Positions 1 through 10,974 of a stretch of 64,000 nucleotides of DNA are shown here, piece after piece. The position numbers and the translations under genes were made by a program. The notes below the pieces were generated by a model. The model was not told where the DNA came from and did no database searches. It worked only from the letters and a program-made list of their open reading frames with translations. Source of the DNA: Adineta steineri (taxonomy: Eukaryota > Rotifera > Eurotatoria > Adinetida > Adinetidae); NCBI GenBank assembly GCA_905250115.1, contig CAJNOI010000251.1:41891-105890 (forward strand), given 5' to 3'. How positions within the stretch are numbered: the stretch's first letter is position 1; the number at the start of each line of letters is the position of its first letter.

Positions 1-1571
1 TTGAAAAAGAATCCATGTTTAGAAATAATATAGATAAGAGAAAAATATTTTGAAAACAGAAAAGAATAATACAGACTGCACCAAATGTATATGAAGGACG
101 AATACAATTTTTATCAAGAAGAATAGTATGAGACACTATTTATATCTCTTTCTCGTACAATCTAACGTTTTTTTTGGTAAGTCGCCTATTTAAGGCGTAT
201 CAAAAGTAGAAACAGTGGCGCTTTATTCTCATCCAGAATGTTTGCAAAATTCCATTCTATATACTCGCATAAACAAAAAACGCTCTATGTTTCTATGTTA
301 TTTGGTCATACTTCACGTAATATAGTCTTAATAAATCTCATGGAATTGTCATTTATACTCGTTGTAAGTTTGCACTACAGCTTTTATTTCATTTGAATGC
401 GCTATTAAAAAGCAAAATATAGCATACAATACAAGGTGAAAAGCTCTGTGATTTGCATAAGACTACTTATTTTATAGCTACACTTTTTCTTTTCAGAGTG
501 AACATTAGAGGTGGGCCATTATTTTTAGCGGAACTGAATTAATGATATTAGTTAGTGACTTTGATTAATATTGATGATTAATCAGAAACATGAACATTAA
601 TATTAAGTTTATATAAATAGTCTACCACTAAACGGGTGTGACTTCGGCGATTAAACTTCAAACATAAGAAAAAGATACCTTTTTTGAAACATAACACACC
701 AACTTTTTGTTATTTCATCGTTTTACTTAGAAGACGCGCCGTCAGAAATGAAAATCAAATATACCAACATATATAGTGTGAAGAGCTGTACAAGTTTCAT
801 AGTAAAGCCTGTTGTGTTGCTTTATAAAGGAGAGAAAGTCAGTGCAATCGGTCAACACTTTGTCCATTTTCAAAACAAAAAGTGCAACTACGGAATAGAT
901 GAGTTATGTAAATTGTAGAGCTTTTCGCACTGTATTCTACGGTATGTTTTGATTGCTAATGCAATATATTAAGGGACGAAAATTTAATCTGTCTCACTTA
1001 TTATAACGTAGTACAACGAGCACGAATACTAATGACACGGATCTTATTAAAAATTTGTTGCCATTATATTATGTGAAGTATAACCAAATAGTACAAAAAG
1101 ATAGAACTGTTTTCCTCTATCAGACTATATAGAAAGAAGTCTTTTAAACATACTATACGAGAATAAAATGCCACTGCTATTCCTTTTCATATGCCATAAG
1201 TAATAATTATTGTAAGCAATTTCATGCTTTCCGTAGCAGATGCAAATACTTGACGAACAGTTGCAGCCCTTATCTATCGAAAAATCGAAAGTAAATGCTT
1301 AGTTATAGAGGAGTATCGAGAACACCTCTTGTTGTGTAAGTAGGAATGGATCTGATATTTAAGAAAATTCGTCAGTTTGTTCGAAAACGCTTGAGTCTGA
1401 AACGAGGTGGAACTTTTTTAATTAAAAATGATTAATTCATTTGTCCATTGAGGAAAAGAAATGCATCTGATATTGGCAGGTACAGCTAAACTATTTTTCT
1501 TGACTCAATAGTAAAGAAAAAGTAGCCTGTTACAAAATAATAATGCGAGCACTGACAATAGTAGAAGATCT
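1..1571. other. AT-rich region without recognised gene
   Basis: No open frame of convincing length or composition is seen on either strand. The last part, up to 1664, may hold a 5' exon or promoter of the membrane-protein gene that follows, because a pyrimidine-rich AG acceptor lies at 1641-1642. Confidence 0.5.
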
Positions 1572-1664
1572 ATGCTCAAAGCATCAGTAACTATACATAA
1601 TAAGGAAGTGATATCTCTAGTTTATTCGTTTGTCTCTTTTAGAAACGTCAGACGAAAAAAGATA

Positions 1665-2435
1665 ATGCAAGAATCTGATTACACGAAAATCATATGGGGC
1701 ACTATTATGAGTGCGGTGTTTGTCGCTCTTATCATTCTGCTTCTTTTACCATCGGATATGTACAAGAAGCTGGTCGATAGTCTATTCGGTGGTTTTATTA
1801 AAGAACCTCCAATAGAAGAAAATAACGTAGCACGCAACGAGTGTTGTACACGTTTGACGCGGAATTTGAGAAAAAGGATGTTCACACTACCTGTTTTTCT
1901 CATGGCAATCATCGTACTTGTTCTTGTTTTTATTGATGGATGTATATTGAAAGCAGAGTTCGTTTATCCTGGTGATATGTGTCCATCAACACAATCAGTC
2001 TGCTTCGCTCGGTATAAAAATAACACGAAAAGTTCCTACCTCTGTACAAATGACGAAATGGTCATTTCAAATGTCACTAGTATAAAAACTGTTATTTGCT
2101 ATACATGGATCCATAACAGTCAGACTTCGTCAGATGTTTTGAATCAACTTGGTCTATGTGCTGGTATACTTTCGCTATTGACATTTTATTTAAAAATACT
2201 TTATTGGATGTCACGCAGTCAGTGTCTAATGTGCTTTGTCTTAATCCTCGCCCTGGTGAACCTTTCTATTTGTGCGGCAGCTTTATTTGACGGAGATAAA
2301 CTAGGTTTACGCATATCTCTCACTGACAAATGGCTAATCGGTCTAGTTGCAATTATACATATTCTAGTGTGGATATGGACTATATGTGGACATTGGCAAG
2401 AAAACAAGATCGATAATAATGACATTGCATTATAA
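1665..2435 (+). CDS. Five-helix membrane protein of unknown function
   Basis: I do not recognise the family. From the ATG at 1665 the product is 256 aa with five hydrophobic segments at about residues 10-29, 73-91, 162-181, 187-208 and 222-241. The loop between helices 2 and 3 has four Cys (106, 113, 127, 145) and N-glycosylation sites (NNT, NVT), so it is probably extracellular. A Cys pair and basic stretch (CCTRLTRNLRKR) precede helix 2. The frame is open from an earlier ATG at 1572, but a good 3' splice site (TTTGTCTCTTTTAG) ends at 1642, so the first 31 residues of that longer frame may be intron. I therefore chose 1665. Confidence 0.6.
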   Translation: MQESDYTKIIWGTIMSAVFVALIILLLLPSDMYKKLVDSLFGGFIKEPPIEENNVARNECCTRLTRNLRKRMFTLPVFLMAIIVLVLVFIDGCILKAEFVYPGDMCPSTQSVCFARYKNNTKSSYLCTNDEMVISNVTSIKTVICYTWIHNSQTSSDVLNQLGLCAGILSLLTFYLKILYWMSRSQCLMCFVLILALVNLSICAAALFDGDKLGLRISLTDKWLIGLVAIIHILVWIWTICGHWQENKIDNNDIAL

Positions 2436-2845
2436 ATTATTACGTTGTTCGCCGACTCGGAAATACAATAAATATTATTCAGTGAGGGCGTGAGTATAAC
2501 AAATTAAAATTAAAGAGTTTTAAAATAAGCAGTCATTTTACTTGTCCACTGAATTGTAGAATGAATTTTAATAAATATAATCATATGAACTTGCCGTTAA
2601 AGATACGAAAAACCAACTAAGAAAAATCATAAAATTGGGGAAGAATTAAACCCACATGTTCCCACAACAAATGTGTAATTTAAAATGCGGCTAAGTATTC
2701 CTAACGAATTCATGATTGTTTTTATTCGTCGGTTGATTTTTATATACTTATTTCGTTATTGTATTCCAATGAATAGATGTCATGACTATTCGCATCTAAT
2801 CGTTAAGTAGTACAAAAAAGAGAGTTTCTTGTGTTAGGGGGTCGA

Positions 2846-2957
2846 GGTTGGTGTGGGTGTGGGTGTGTGTGTGTGGGTGGGTGTGGGTGTGGGTGTGGGT
2901 GTGGGTGTGGGTGTGGGTGTGAGTGTGGGTGTGGGTGTGGGTGTGCGTGTGGGTGTA
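2846..2957 (+). repeat. TGTGGG-type tandem tract, one-sided
   Basis: About 110 bp of GGGTGT units with few variants (GAGTGT, GCGTGT). This is the longest one-strand run of telomere-like sequence in the window, and no C-rich partner arm is seen nearby. Both-strand frames across it are repeat artefacts. Confidence 0.9.
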
Positions 2958-3310
2958 ATAAGATACTCAAGCTCTCGGACATTTAAAGGAAAGCTGAGGA
3001 TATTTTTCCGAGTATCTCTAAGATTTTCCATCAGGATATGGTAGATAGTTCCCTACAAAACCCTTTTATGCTGTACAGAACTTTAAAAAAAGTTTTTCAA
3101 TATATAGTTTAGACTTTGTACCCACGCCCAGATCCTTTTAAGGTTTCGTAGATGTTTTTAATCGTTTTCTGGATCTCTGAACGCATTGCAGGCCTTTTTG
3201 AAACCTACGAAACGTTTTTGGAGGGTTCAAGAGTGTACTATCTCCTTTTTAATACAACTTCGAGTCCTGTTATTGTCTGTTGCAGTTATACGAAGTTTAA
3301 TCAAACAACT

Positions 3311-3775
3311 ATGGCAAACATCTCTCGCCAAGATGTCGAACGTCTGTTTCAACAAAAATTAGCTGAACTTAATCACATGGAAATTACGTTAAAGGAAGAG
3401 TTTACTCCAATGATTGATGCCGTTTTTGAATTTTGTATTTATTCGAAATATACACAAACGCAATACTCACATATTATTCAATTAATCGATCGTTTATCCA
3501 AAGGCGCAATTAGATCCGCAATTAGTCGAGGACTAAGCTCAATCATTAGTCATGCACTCACCTTCGACACTATTCGAGCTACGTATGCAGCTATGGAAAC
3601 TGTTTTAAAATGGTTAGATAACACAAATGAACAAGATCCAGACAAAATCGGTTATATTATTGATGAATACATTCGTTATTACTCGTTTTTTTATGGTGAA
3701 AACTTCTTTTCCGAAGATGCATCTATACTGAAACAACTTGAATCGGATTTGGCGTTCCAAAAATATCACAAATAA
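3311..3775 (+). CDS. Small helical protein, hypothetical
   Basis: Family not recognised. The product from ATG 3311 is 154 aa, hydrophilic, predicted mostly alpha-helical, without signal peptide or membrane segment, and starts MANISRQDVERLFQQKLAEL. Codon use looks coding throughout. The frame is open upstream to 3152, but a likely 3' splice site (TATTGTCTGTTGCAG) ends at 3285 and the upstream stretch is repeat-like (AAGGTTTCGTAGA and its inverted form). The extra 53 residues are therefore probably not translated. Confidence 0.55.
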   Translation: MANISRQDVERLFQQKLAELNHMEITLKEEFTPMIDAVFEFCIYSKYTQTQYSHIIQLIDRLSKGAIRSAISRGLSSIISHALTFDTIRATYAAMETVLKWLDNTNEQDPDKIGYIIDEYIRYYSFFYGENFFSEDASILKQLESDLAFQKYHK

Positions 3776-3922
3776 CCTTAGTTTTTTCTATCTGAAAACG
3801 AACTTTACGAGCATAGTCTATATCAGAACAACTAATATATTTCAATGAAAAGTTTTTGTTGAATAAATAAAGATTATTTAAACTAGAAATATGTCATGTT
3901 CGACGGATCTCTCACTCAGATC

Positions 3923-3980
3923 ATCTTGAGGGTGTGAATATTCTGTTTCTTTACACCTATGTCCACACCCATATCCTCAA
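3923..3980. repeat. Telomere-like palindrome 1
   Basis: ATCTTGAGGGTGTG on the left and CCACACCCATATCCTCAA on the right around a T-rich spacer. It lies between the helical-protein gene and the orphan exon at 4151. Confidence 0.8.
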
Positions 3981-4150
3981 CATGGTTTAATACGACGAAG
4001 TTCTCAAATGAGCAAATAAATATAATGCCTCTCTCATTGGATACCTTTGATTATTAAAAAAAATTAATAATTCAAACCTATTTATGCAGTTCCATCATGA
4101 TTCACATAAGAATTGTACTAACAATTTTTTCCTTCATTCTTCATATTTAG

Positions 4151-4345
4151 GAACAAGTTATGATTTCCTTCATTGCTGCTATAAATGAAGAAGGTCAAGG
4201 TGTATACAGTCGTCCATGTGAACCAGTTCCTATCAAAGATCCATATGATGTTCCAACTCAACCAAGACCAATTGATATAAATGAATTAATCAATACATCA
4301 TGTGTTCTTACTTGTAAATCACCTATTCGTGATAATGAATTTTAA
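4151..4345 (+). CDS. Orphan terminal exon, Pro-rich
   Basis: A strong acceptor (TTTTTTCCTTCATTCTTCATATTTAG, ending at 4150) is followed by an open phase-0 stretch of 64 codons ending in TAA. The product reads EQVMISFIAAINEEGQGVYS and continues Pro-rich to CKSPIRDNEF. It contains an in-frame ATG at 4160, so it could also be a 61-aa protein. I find no matching upstream exon: the previous gene stops at 3775, and the interval holds a telomere-like palindrome, so the 5' part may have been displaced or lost. Confidence 0.4.
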   Translation, partial: EQVMISFIAAINEEGQGVYSRPCEPVPIKDPYDVPTQPRPIDINELINTSCVLTCKSPIRDNEF

Positions 4346-4939
4346 TTATGAAATTTTTTTTTATTCAGTAATAATTAAGAATATTGTTTTTTCTAAATCA
4401 ACTAGCTGCTTTCCATGTTTGTTTCAATAATTGATTAAAAATGAAAAAAACGGTAAAATTGTTTTCATATATCAGTTATGGAACTCGAAGTGTGGAAAAA
4501 ACTTATAATTATATTCTCTATGACAAACTTTCTCTCCTTATCTAACTGATAAAACTGAACGAAACCTTTTTTTTAAACACAGCATAGAAAATTCTTTCTC
4601 TTTCATGAAAATACAGAAATGTATTTTTATTTTCAATGAAAATACAAAAAAAATCTTTTTTCTATCCAAATACAAAAAATCTAATTTTTTTCCAAATAAT
4701 AACAAAAAAAAGTTTTTTCAAATATAACAAAAGAAAATCTTTTGTTTTTATTTCGACAGAAAGAATCCATTACTCTTTTTCATGTTGATCAAGTTTTAAA
4801 TTTGGTGTATTCAAATCATCTTTACTAAAATAAATAAATATTTTTTTAAGTTAAGATTCACAAAAGTTAAACTTGCTTTATTTCATCTTGTTCACCAGGA
4901 ATGCATATGTTCAATAGTGAGACTGGAGTGTGGTTCTCA
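4346..4939. other. AT-rich region, nothing recognised
   Basis: Runs of A and T with imperfect repeats of the form ATACAAAAAATCTTTTTTCTATCCAAATAC between about 4610 and 4750. No gene is seen. Confidence 0.5.
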
Positions 4940-5230
4940 CTAAGAGAAGAGACAACAACACCCACCCACATCCACACAGTCGAACTGACCATCACGTTCA
5001 ATTTCGAGTTTCACAACTAGCGAGTTCATCTGTATAAATTTATTTTCAAGAACATTGAATTCATCATATTTGACATATTTTACTTTTTGTGATTCATTCT
5101 CACTTTTATCATCATCCTGATCCAAGAAACGTTTTTGTCCTTTCATCACATCCTGCTCAGCAACATTCGAGTTAATTAATACCGGCATATGATGATTTTC
5201 TTTTTCAACATTATCGATCAAGTTTCTCAA
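4940..5230 (-). CDS. Gene fragment cut by assembly gap
   Basis: A minus-strand open frame runs from the gap edge to 4940. Its centre has charged, helical composition (KRFLDQDDDKSENESQKVKY, then a possible short coiled coil). The last residues (VDVGGCCCLFS) are translated telomere-like repeat, so the true exon more likely ends at a donor (GATG|GTCAGT) near 4995. The 5' part lies in or beyond the 100 N. No function can be given. Confidence 0.35.
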   Translation of the reverse strand: MRNLIDNVEKENHHMPVLINSNVAEQDVMKGQKRFLDQDDDKSENESQKVKYVKYDEFNVLENKFIQMNSLVVKLEIERDGQFDCVDVGGCCCLFS

Positions 5231-5231
5231 C

Positions 5232-5331
5232 NNNNNNNNNNNNNNNNNNNNNNNNNNNNNNNNNNNNNNNNNNNNNNNNNNNNNNNNNNNNNNNNNNNNN
5301 NNNNNNNNNNNNNNNNNNNNNNNNNNNNNNN
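5232..5331. other. Assembly gap (100 N)
   Basis: A run of exactly 100 N, probably a scaffold join of unknown true length. Confidence 0.99.
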
Positions 5332-6157
5332 AAAAAACCTTTTTTAGTTTCGTAGAAATCCTTTTTTATTTAGAGTGTTCTGTTGCGGGGGATGACTGGA
5401 GGATTACTTATCGGATTAGAGTTGGGGTTTCAATTCTCATCAATACTTAGGCTGCCTAGGTATAACTGTTTCTGTTGAAATTATATGTGTACAACTGAAG
5501 TATTTAGGCATAGGGACGAGGATTCGGTTTTTTTTGTAGAGGTAATGAATATCGGAATAAACCCGGAAATTGTCGAAACTGCATAGTTGAAAAATGTTTG
5601 AGAACCTATGGTTTTTCTTTGGGGTTCCGGGTGTTGGATATTACAGGAAACCAAGGGAAATTTTTCGCTGAATTCCAGTCTGGAATATTGCGTCAGGAAG
5701 TTGTTGGAAGATGTGGGAACCGATCAGTTCCGGGTCGGATTTTTCGACCTGAGATCCTTTTTAACCATTTTATAAAGGAAAAAAACAAATTTTCTCATTA
5801 TTCATTTACTAGCTCTTATCATCCTTCTCTTCACAATATTCACTCCACAAACACTTAACGATATCAGTAATACGGTCCTTGCAAAAAATTGCAAGACAAA
5901 CAGAAATAATCTTCCAAAATTTTATATTTCAACTGAATTAAACTTTATATATATGATGAGTATAGTTACTGAGTAAGCTTTCATATGATACCATATTGAC
6001 ACAACATTTTGATTTTAATATAAAAAATAAAAACAACAAAAATCATCCTTTAGCAAAAAGTTCTCGGACAATATTTGTTCTTTTCATTTGTCAAGCTGAG
6101 TTTGAATGAAATAGACACCATTAGAAAGCGCATAAAAACTGAGAAGAAATAATATAT
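5332..6157. other. No recognised gene
   Basis: It starts with a copy of the CCTTTTTAGTTTCGTAGAAA motif that also occurs near 3135-3215 and 23060. An open frame at 5598-5858 has no protein-like features. Confidence 0.5.
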
Positions 6158-6213
6158 TTTGAGGGTGTGGGTGTAATTATCTTTATTTTTGATCCGCACT
6201 CACACCCACACTC
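6158..6213. repeat. Telomere-like palindrome 2
   Basis: TTTGAGGGTGTGGGTGT arm, 20-nt spacer, then CACTCACACCCACACTCT arm. Confidence 0.8.
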
Positions 6214-6536
6214 TATTGGCAACGTGACTAAATCGTCTCGTTATTTTATTTTACAATAATACGAGTAATTTCAGTAACTGGAACGGCTACTTCTCGATTA
6301 ATGAATACAAGCATCTAATTTTATTTTGTATACAACGTGGAATAGATTTTTTCTCAGTTCTTCATTATATAAAAAATGACATTTATTCATAGAATTTTTA
6401 ATATTGATTGATATTATTTGCCTACGTGTCGTCGACAAATACAGATAAGTAAATCATGAAGCTGATATATCATGGTTACTAACCAAATATGACTGATGAA
6501 AATTTTAGAAGGCTGATGTTGTTTCAACATGTCTTC

Positions 6537-7063
6537 ATTTAAATAGAGAAAATAATGTAGAATATGTAATGAAAATTTTATATTTTAATAACAGTAACGG
6601 GAATTTTTGATCATTCTTCCGATCATTATCAATCAAAAATACAAATATAAGGAAGTTACAACTACATTTATTTCTTCTATTTTAATTTGAACTAAATCTT
6701 ATGTTTTCATCATTATATTTTATCATACATTATTATTATTATTAAACAGTGGATATTCGTACATGAGTTAGTAGTAAGTATATACGTATATGGAATAAAA
6801 TGATTAAATTATTAATTTATTATTGGTGACAAAGAATTATCAGTGTGAATTGTTCATGCTGTTGTTAATGTTTATGTATAATTGTAGTTGAAACACCATT
6901 GTACTTGTATTTTTTCTATCATCAGTATACATGTATTCATAACTTCATTATATTTGTTTTTGACTGATAATGACCGAAAGAATGACCGAAAATTTCCGTT
7001 ATTGTTATTAAAATATAAGATTTTCGTTATACATATTCTACATTAATTTTCTCTATTTAAATT
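6537..7063. repeat. Imperfect inverted repeat (foldback), ~527 bp
   Basis: Arm 6537-6663 (from CATTTAAATAGAGAAAATAA) matches the reverse complement of 6937-7063 over about 125 bp with scattered mismatches. The spacer start (6664-6735) is also directly similar to 7034-7110 just outside the right arm. The whole region is AT-rich and non-coding, and lies 5' of the Cys-rich gene at 7201. Confidence 0.7.
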
Positions 7064-7200
7064 TATATTAAATCTCATGCTTTCATTATTATATTTTCTC
7101 ATACATTATTAATATGTTTTCATATAGCACTTTCTTTATTAGAGTGTGGTCGTTGCATTAGAATTTTATCAAGTTTCTGGTAAGACACCCAAGTATTCTT

Positions 7201-7551
7201 ATGGATACAACACCCAACATTAATCCTTGTACTTCTCAAGCTGTTCGTGTCGAACCACAGAGTAATACAAAAGACTTTCATCAAAAACTCCCTTGCAAGG
7301 GTCATGCTTGTACACATTGTGGTAAGTGTCGCGATTGGTACTGGACTGCTAATGACAGTTCTTGGATTGGAGGATATAAATATTACATGAAGCGTCCTGA
7401 TGCTACTTGCACAGGTTGTTATGGTGGTAGATATGATGATCAATATGACTGTGATTGTTGCTGTGGTGGTGGTTCCTATTACCATTATTTTTGGGCTTGT
7501 TGTTGCTTTGGTCGTCATTGTGAATGTAATGACAACCGTTTTCCGGTGTGA
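7201..7551 (+). CDS. Short Cys-rich protein
   Basis: 116 aa with 18 Cys. The N-terminal third has none but C10. Then comes a knuckle-like cluster CKGHACTHCGKC (C-x4-C-x2-C-x2-C), a Trp/Tyr-rich stretch, CTGC, and a C-terminal half dominated by Cys, Gly and Tyr (CDCCCGGG, CCCFGRHCEC). There is no signal peptide. Such spacing could bind zinc or form many disulphides; I do not recognise the family. The start is the first ATG in frame. The gene at 53375-53725 has a similar small, Cys-rich, Tyr-rich make-up and may be related. Confidence 0.55.
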   Translation: MDTTPNINPCTSQAVRVEPQSNTKDFHQKLPCKGHACTHCGKCRDWYWTANDSSWIGGYKYYMKRPDATCTGCYGGRYDDQYDCDCCCGGGSYYHYFWACCCFGRHCECNDNRFPV

Positions 7552-7624
7552 TACGCTTAGTTTTGTGTGCTATCATAATTGCTAACTCGGTGTTGTATTA
7601 TCATTAATAATAAAAATCTCTATA

Positions 7625-7706
7625 AAGATTGATGTATGGGTACCAGCAAGGATGTGGTTGTGGTTGATGAATGACAAAAATACACACACCCAAACCTTCA
7701 AAATGT
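7625..7706. repeat. Degenerate telomere-like palindrome 3
   Basis: Weak pair: GATGTGGTTGTGGTTG against ACACACACCCAAACCTTC. Confidence 0.4.
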
Positions 7707-7886
7707 TTTGAACTTGTGAATATGTATATATCAATGCTCTACTCAGTACACTTCTAATTTTAAATAGCTTCCTTATCTGCAATAAATAATTATATTTCTT
7801 AAAACCTTTTTATTATTTATAATTATTGCATAGATCAATGTCTTTTCATTATACAGAAGATTATCTATGGAACAGTGCACATTAGT

Positions 7887-7962
7887 AGATGTCTGGGTGT
7901 GGGTGTGGAATTGAGTGTTGACAAAAGAAAAATACAACACCTACACCCCCACCCATTTTCCA
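7887..7962. repeat. Telomere-like palindrome 4
   Basis: CTGGGTGTGGGTGTGG arm and ACACCTACACCCCCACCC arm around an A-rich spacer. Confidence 0.75.
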
Positions 7963-8501
7963 AAGGACCAAACTTTGAGTGCATTTTGGCAAGGACATTT
8001 TCTAAAGGACATTCTTGACGGATACCATATGATTATGCATTTATATTTTATTTCAAATCATAATTAAACAAATTTACACGAGCAGAAAGTAATTAACATG
8101 CCATTAATAAACAATAGTAACTTTGATTAGTTTTTATTACAGACTATATTTTTTTCATAATGATGCACTAAAATAATACAAGCATGTAATTTATTGTCGA
8201 GAAAAATAATCTCTATATACTCTTTCATCATAAAATATGATAGAAATCTCAATTTATATTAATTTTAAAGGTAAAAGTATTCTGTTGTCTTGAGATATAC
8301 AAATGACTAAAACAAATAGATTTTTGATAAAGAATTGTTTCTATTAGAAGTATTTCATTATCTTATTTTTGGTCTATGTTGGCAAAAAAAATAATTTTTA
8401 TTATAGATATTTATATTGTTTATTCAAGCATTTTAATTGTTCTTTAGAAACATTTTATCTCATTTTATTAATTCAGTTTATATATATTAGATATTTCTAC
8501 C

Positions 8502-9520
8502 ATGATTAATGATCAAACAAAAGCCAATGGTTTTATACTTAGTTCGATTTCTCTTGGCTTTAATACATTTGCATGTTTGATATCATGCATAATTTTTCTT
8601 ATTATTATATATCATCTTTATTATAATCATGTTAAACGTGAAGATAAAATAACTGTTGTTCTTTGTGGTCATATATATTTAACAATTGTAATGTATTCAT
8701 CAATGTCAATATCAATGAATATTCGATCAATACTGGGTGATTTGTATAATCAGTCTTTTGATTCATCATGGTGTATTTTTTCAGGATATTTAGCTATTAT
8801 ATTTCTTGGTATGTCATACATGACGTTTGTAAATCAGGTAATTTGAAATAATAGAAATTAGAAAATTTATATATTCTTTTTTTTTGATAATGCTAGGCAT
8901 TTTATCGTCTTATTCGAATTGTTTATTCTCAAAATAGATGGTTTCAGTCTTTGAAATTATATATAATTCTACCAGTTATAGAAATAATAATAGTAACACC
9001 TATTCTTCTATGTGTTCTTATACCTTTGAATGGTGTAATATATTCACCAAATGATCACTTTTGTAATATATCATACACAAATATTCCTGGTATTCTTTCG
9101 GCAGCAGCTATTATTTATATAGGTCCATTTTGTTGTTTATTATTTATTTATATACATATAACAAGATTTATTCATGAACAAGGAAATACTCAAACATTAA
9201 TAATCAAACACCGACAATCTCGAGATTTACTTATTATTCGACGTATTTTAATTATTGTTAGTTTATTACTTATTCTTGGAATACCTGCAATGACTCTTGT
9301 ATTCATGTTTATAATAACAGGTGAAGAATATCCATTACTTGTTCGAATTTCATATTTTCCAGTTAGCGTATCTCAAATGGGACTGAGTGTCGCATTACTT
9401 TTTTCTATTCCACAACTGAAAAATATTGTTCTAAACTTAGGAATAATAAAAACAGTGACGCCTGTCAATCAAGTTGTGCGAGGCACAGTACATATGAGAA
9501 CGATTGCTGGTACTCAATAA
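8502..9520 (+). CDS. Rhodopsin-like seven-helix receptor, 2 exons
   Basis: Exons 8502-8837 and 8897-9520 (59-bp GT-AG intron, phase 0) give 319 aa. The chain has a short N-terminus, seven hydrophobic segments, a Trp-Cys pair before helix 3 (SSWCIFSGYL) that can form the usual disulphide, and a short C-tail. At the end of helix 3, where class A receptors carry D/E-R-Y, it reads NQAFYRLIRIVYSQ, with the intron falling just after NQ. Helix 6 contains a Pro (LGIPAMTL). It should act at the cell surface and signal through G proteins, but the ligand cannot be told. It belongs with divergent FMRFamide/peptide-type serpentine receptors; this assignment is inferred from general topology. Confidence 0.8.
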
Positions 9521-9844
9521 TTTTTATGTGAGTATGTAAGTGAAGTTGTTCTTGATTATTATCGTTTTAAGTATCGTTTGCAGTGAAAATAATATGTTGT
9601 GACACTTATTTTTGTATTATTTATTTTCCTTTATTAATGTGTAGAAGTAAATGAAGCTACAGTATTAATTAAACTAAGTTATAAAATGGAATGATTTTGA
9701 TACAAAAAAAAAGAAGAAGAAATTTATAGACTAAAATAATACAAATGAATGATGATTATGTTTAATGTCAAATGTGTTGTTGAGTAAAAGTTTTACTCTA
9801 TTCTAAAAAATTTAAGTTTCAATACTTTTGAATATTGCTATTAT

Positions 9845-9906
9845 CTTGAGGGTGGGTGTGGGTACATACGAAAAACAAAGCCTACACCCACACCCACATC
9901 CTCAAG
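9845..9906. repeat. Telomere-like palindrome 5 (has an empty-site relative)
   Basis: CTTGAGGGTGGGTGTGGG arm, 22-nt A-rich spacer, then CACCCACACCCACATCCTCAAG arm. The DNA on both sides is duplicated at 12940-13020, where the palindrome is missing and only CATTG stands in its place. Confidence 0.85.
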
Positions 9907-10450
9907 ACAATACTATGCATTCACATAATGAAATAAACTTCATTTCAATAGTTCTTATCTTTCCAAAAGAAAAGATTTTAGTTATTATTAAATATTCAAT
10001 TTCATCTTTTTGCTTTGCTTCTTCTTGATGTTCTATCGTAAAACATGACTGCAGATTTAACTATTTTTTTTGTCTTTAGTCTGTATATAAAAATAAATAA
10101 TAAAAACTGTCTTTTGGAATATCGAATTTTGTGGCAAAAAAAGAAGAAAACGTATCACACTAATTTTAAATAAAACAAATATACTACCCTAGGAAAAAGA
10201 ACGGAGGAAAATCATGGTAATTTTTTATCATACTGATGGAATCAAAAAAGAATATTACAGGAAATAAAAAAATGAAGAAAGTTGCATTAGATTGATGAAT
10301 TTGCATTTTCATTATTGAAAATGAAATACATAAAAAAAACTTCCGTTGCATTATTAGAAATGTCATTCTTTTCTTTTTATTTCCGAGAAAGTCATTATTT
10401 TATTCCCTAGGATATTTAACATATGAAAAGAAAAAAATGTGGCATTACGT
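9907..10450. repeat. Duplicated non-coding flank, copy 1
   Basis: Its two ends (9907-9966 and about 10245-10450) match 12966-13026 and 13027-13286 at high identity. The middle (about 9967-10243) has no counterpart in copy 2. It precedes the methyltransferase-like gene at 10975. Confidence 0.8.
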
Positions 10451-10974
10451 TTCATTGTAACTTTAATTCATTCTATTAAGTGTATTTTGAAGACAGTAAT
10501 TGATATATGTATGTGCCTTTTTATGTATTCATTCTGTTTCTGTTAGTTGACGTATATTCAGCTAAGAGAAACAATCTCTCCTTGAATTTTAATACACGTA
10601 GTAGAACTTTAAAGGATATGTATGTTTTTTTATTCATTCTATTTTTCGTTAATTTACATCATTTTATGTGGGTGTATTATTTCTTCATCCATTGATTTCA
10701 ATGTTTACTATAAATCTCAGAAGTTAGATGATTCGGATCTGGAGTTATTAATAGACATGACTTGTATGTTAGTAAATGCTTTAAGACAACTCTTAGACAT
10801 TAGTACAGAAATGATCGATTTAGTGATGTAACTGCAAAGAAATTAAACTCATCATTCCATGAGTATTAGTGAGAATGATCCTGATTTACTTTGGAAAAAT
10901 ATGTATTCAGAGTGTTAATATAAACTACTTATTTTCATAAATGTAACATTGTTATATATATTAATATACAGATA

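Noticed and set aside
2846-2957. True chromosome end
   Set aside because: Unique genes lie on both sides, so the tract is interstitial.
2834-3044. Open frames on both strands over the TGTGGG tract
   Set aside because: Pure translation of a dinucleotide-like repeat.
5598-5858. 86-aa frame
   Set aside because: No domain, odd composition change at its end, no splice context.
10507-10831. Two short hydrophobic frames before the methyltransferase-like gene
   Set aside because: AT-driven Phe/Tyr-rich reads. The stretch LDDSDLELLIDMTCMLVNAL looks slightly coding, but no joined gene could be built.
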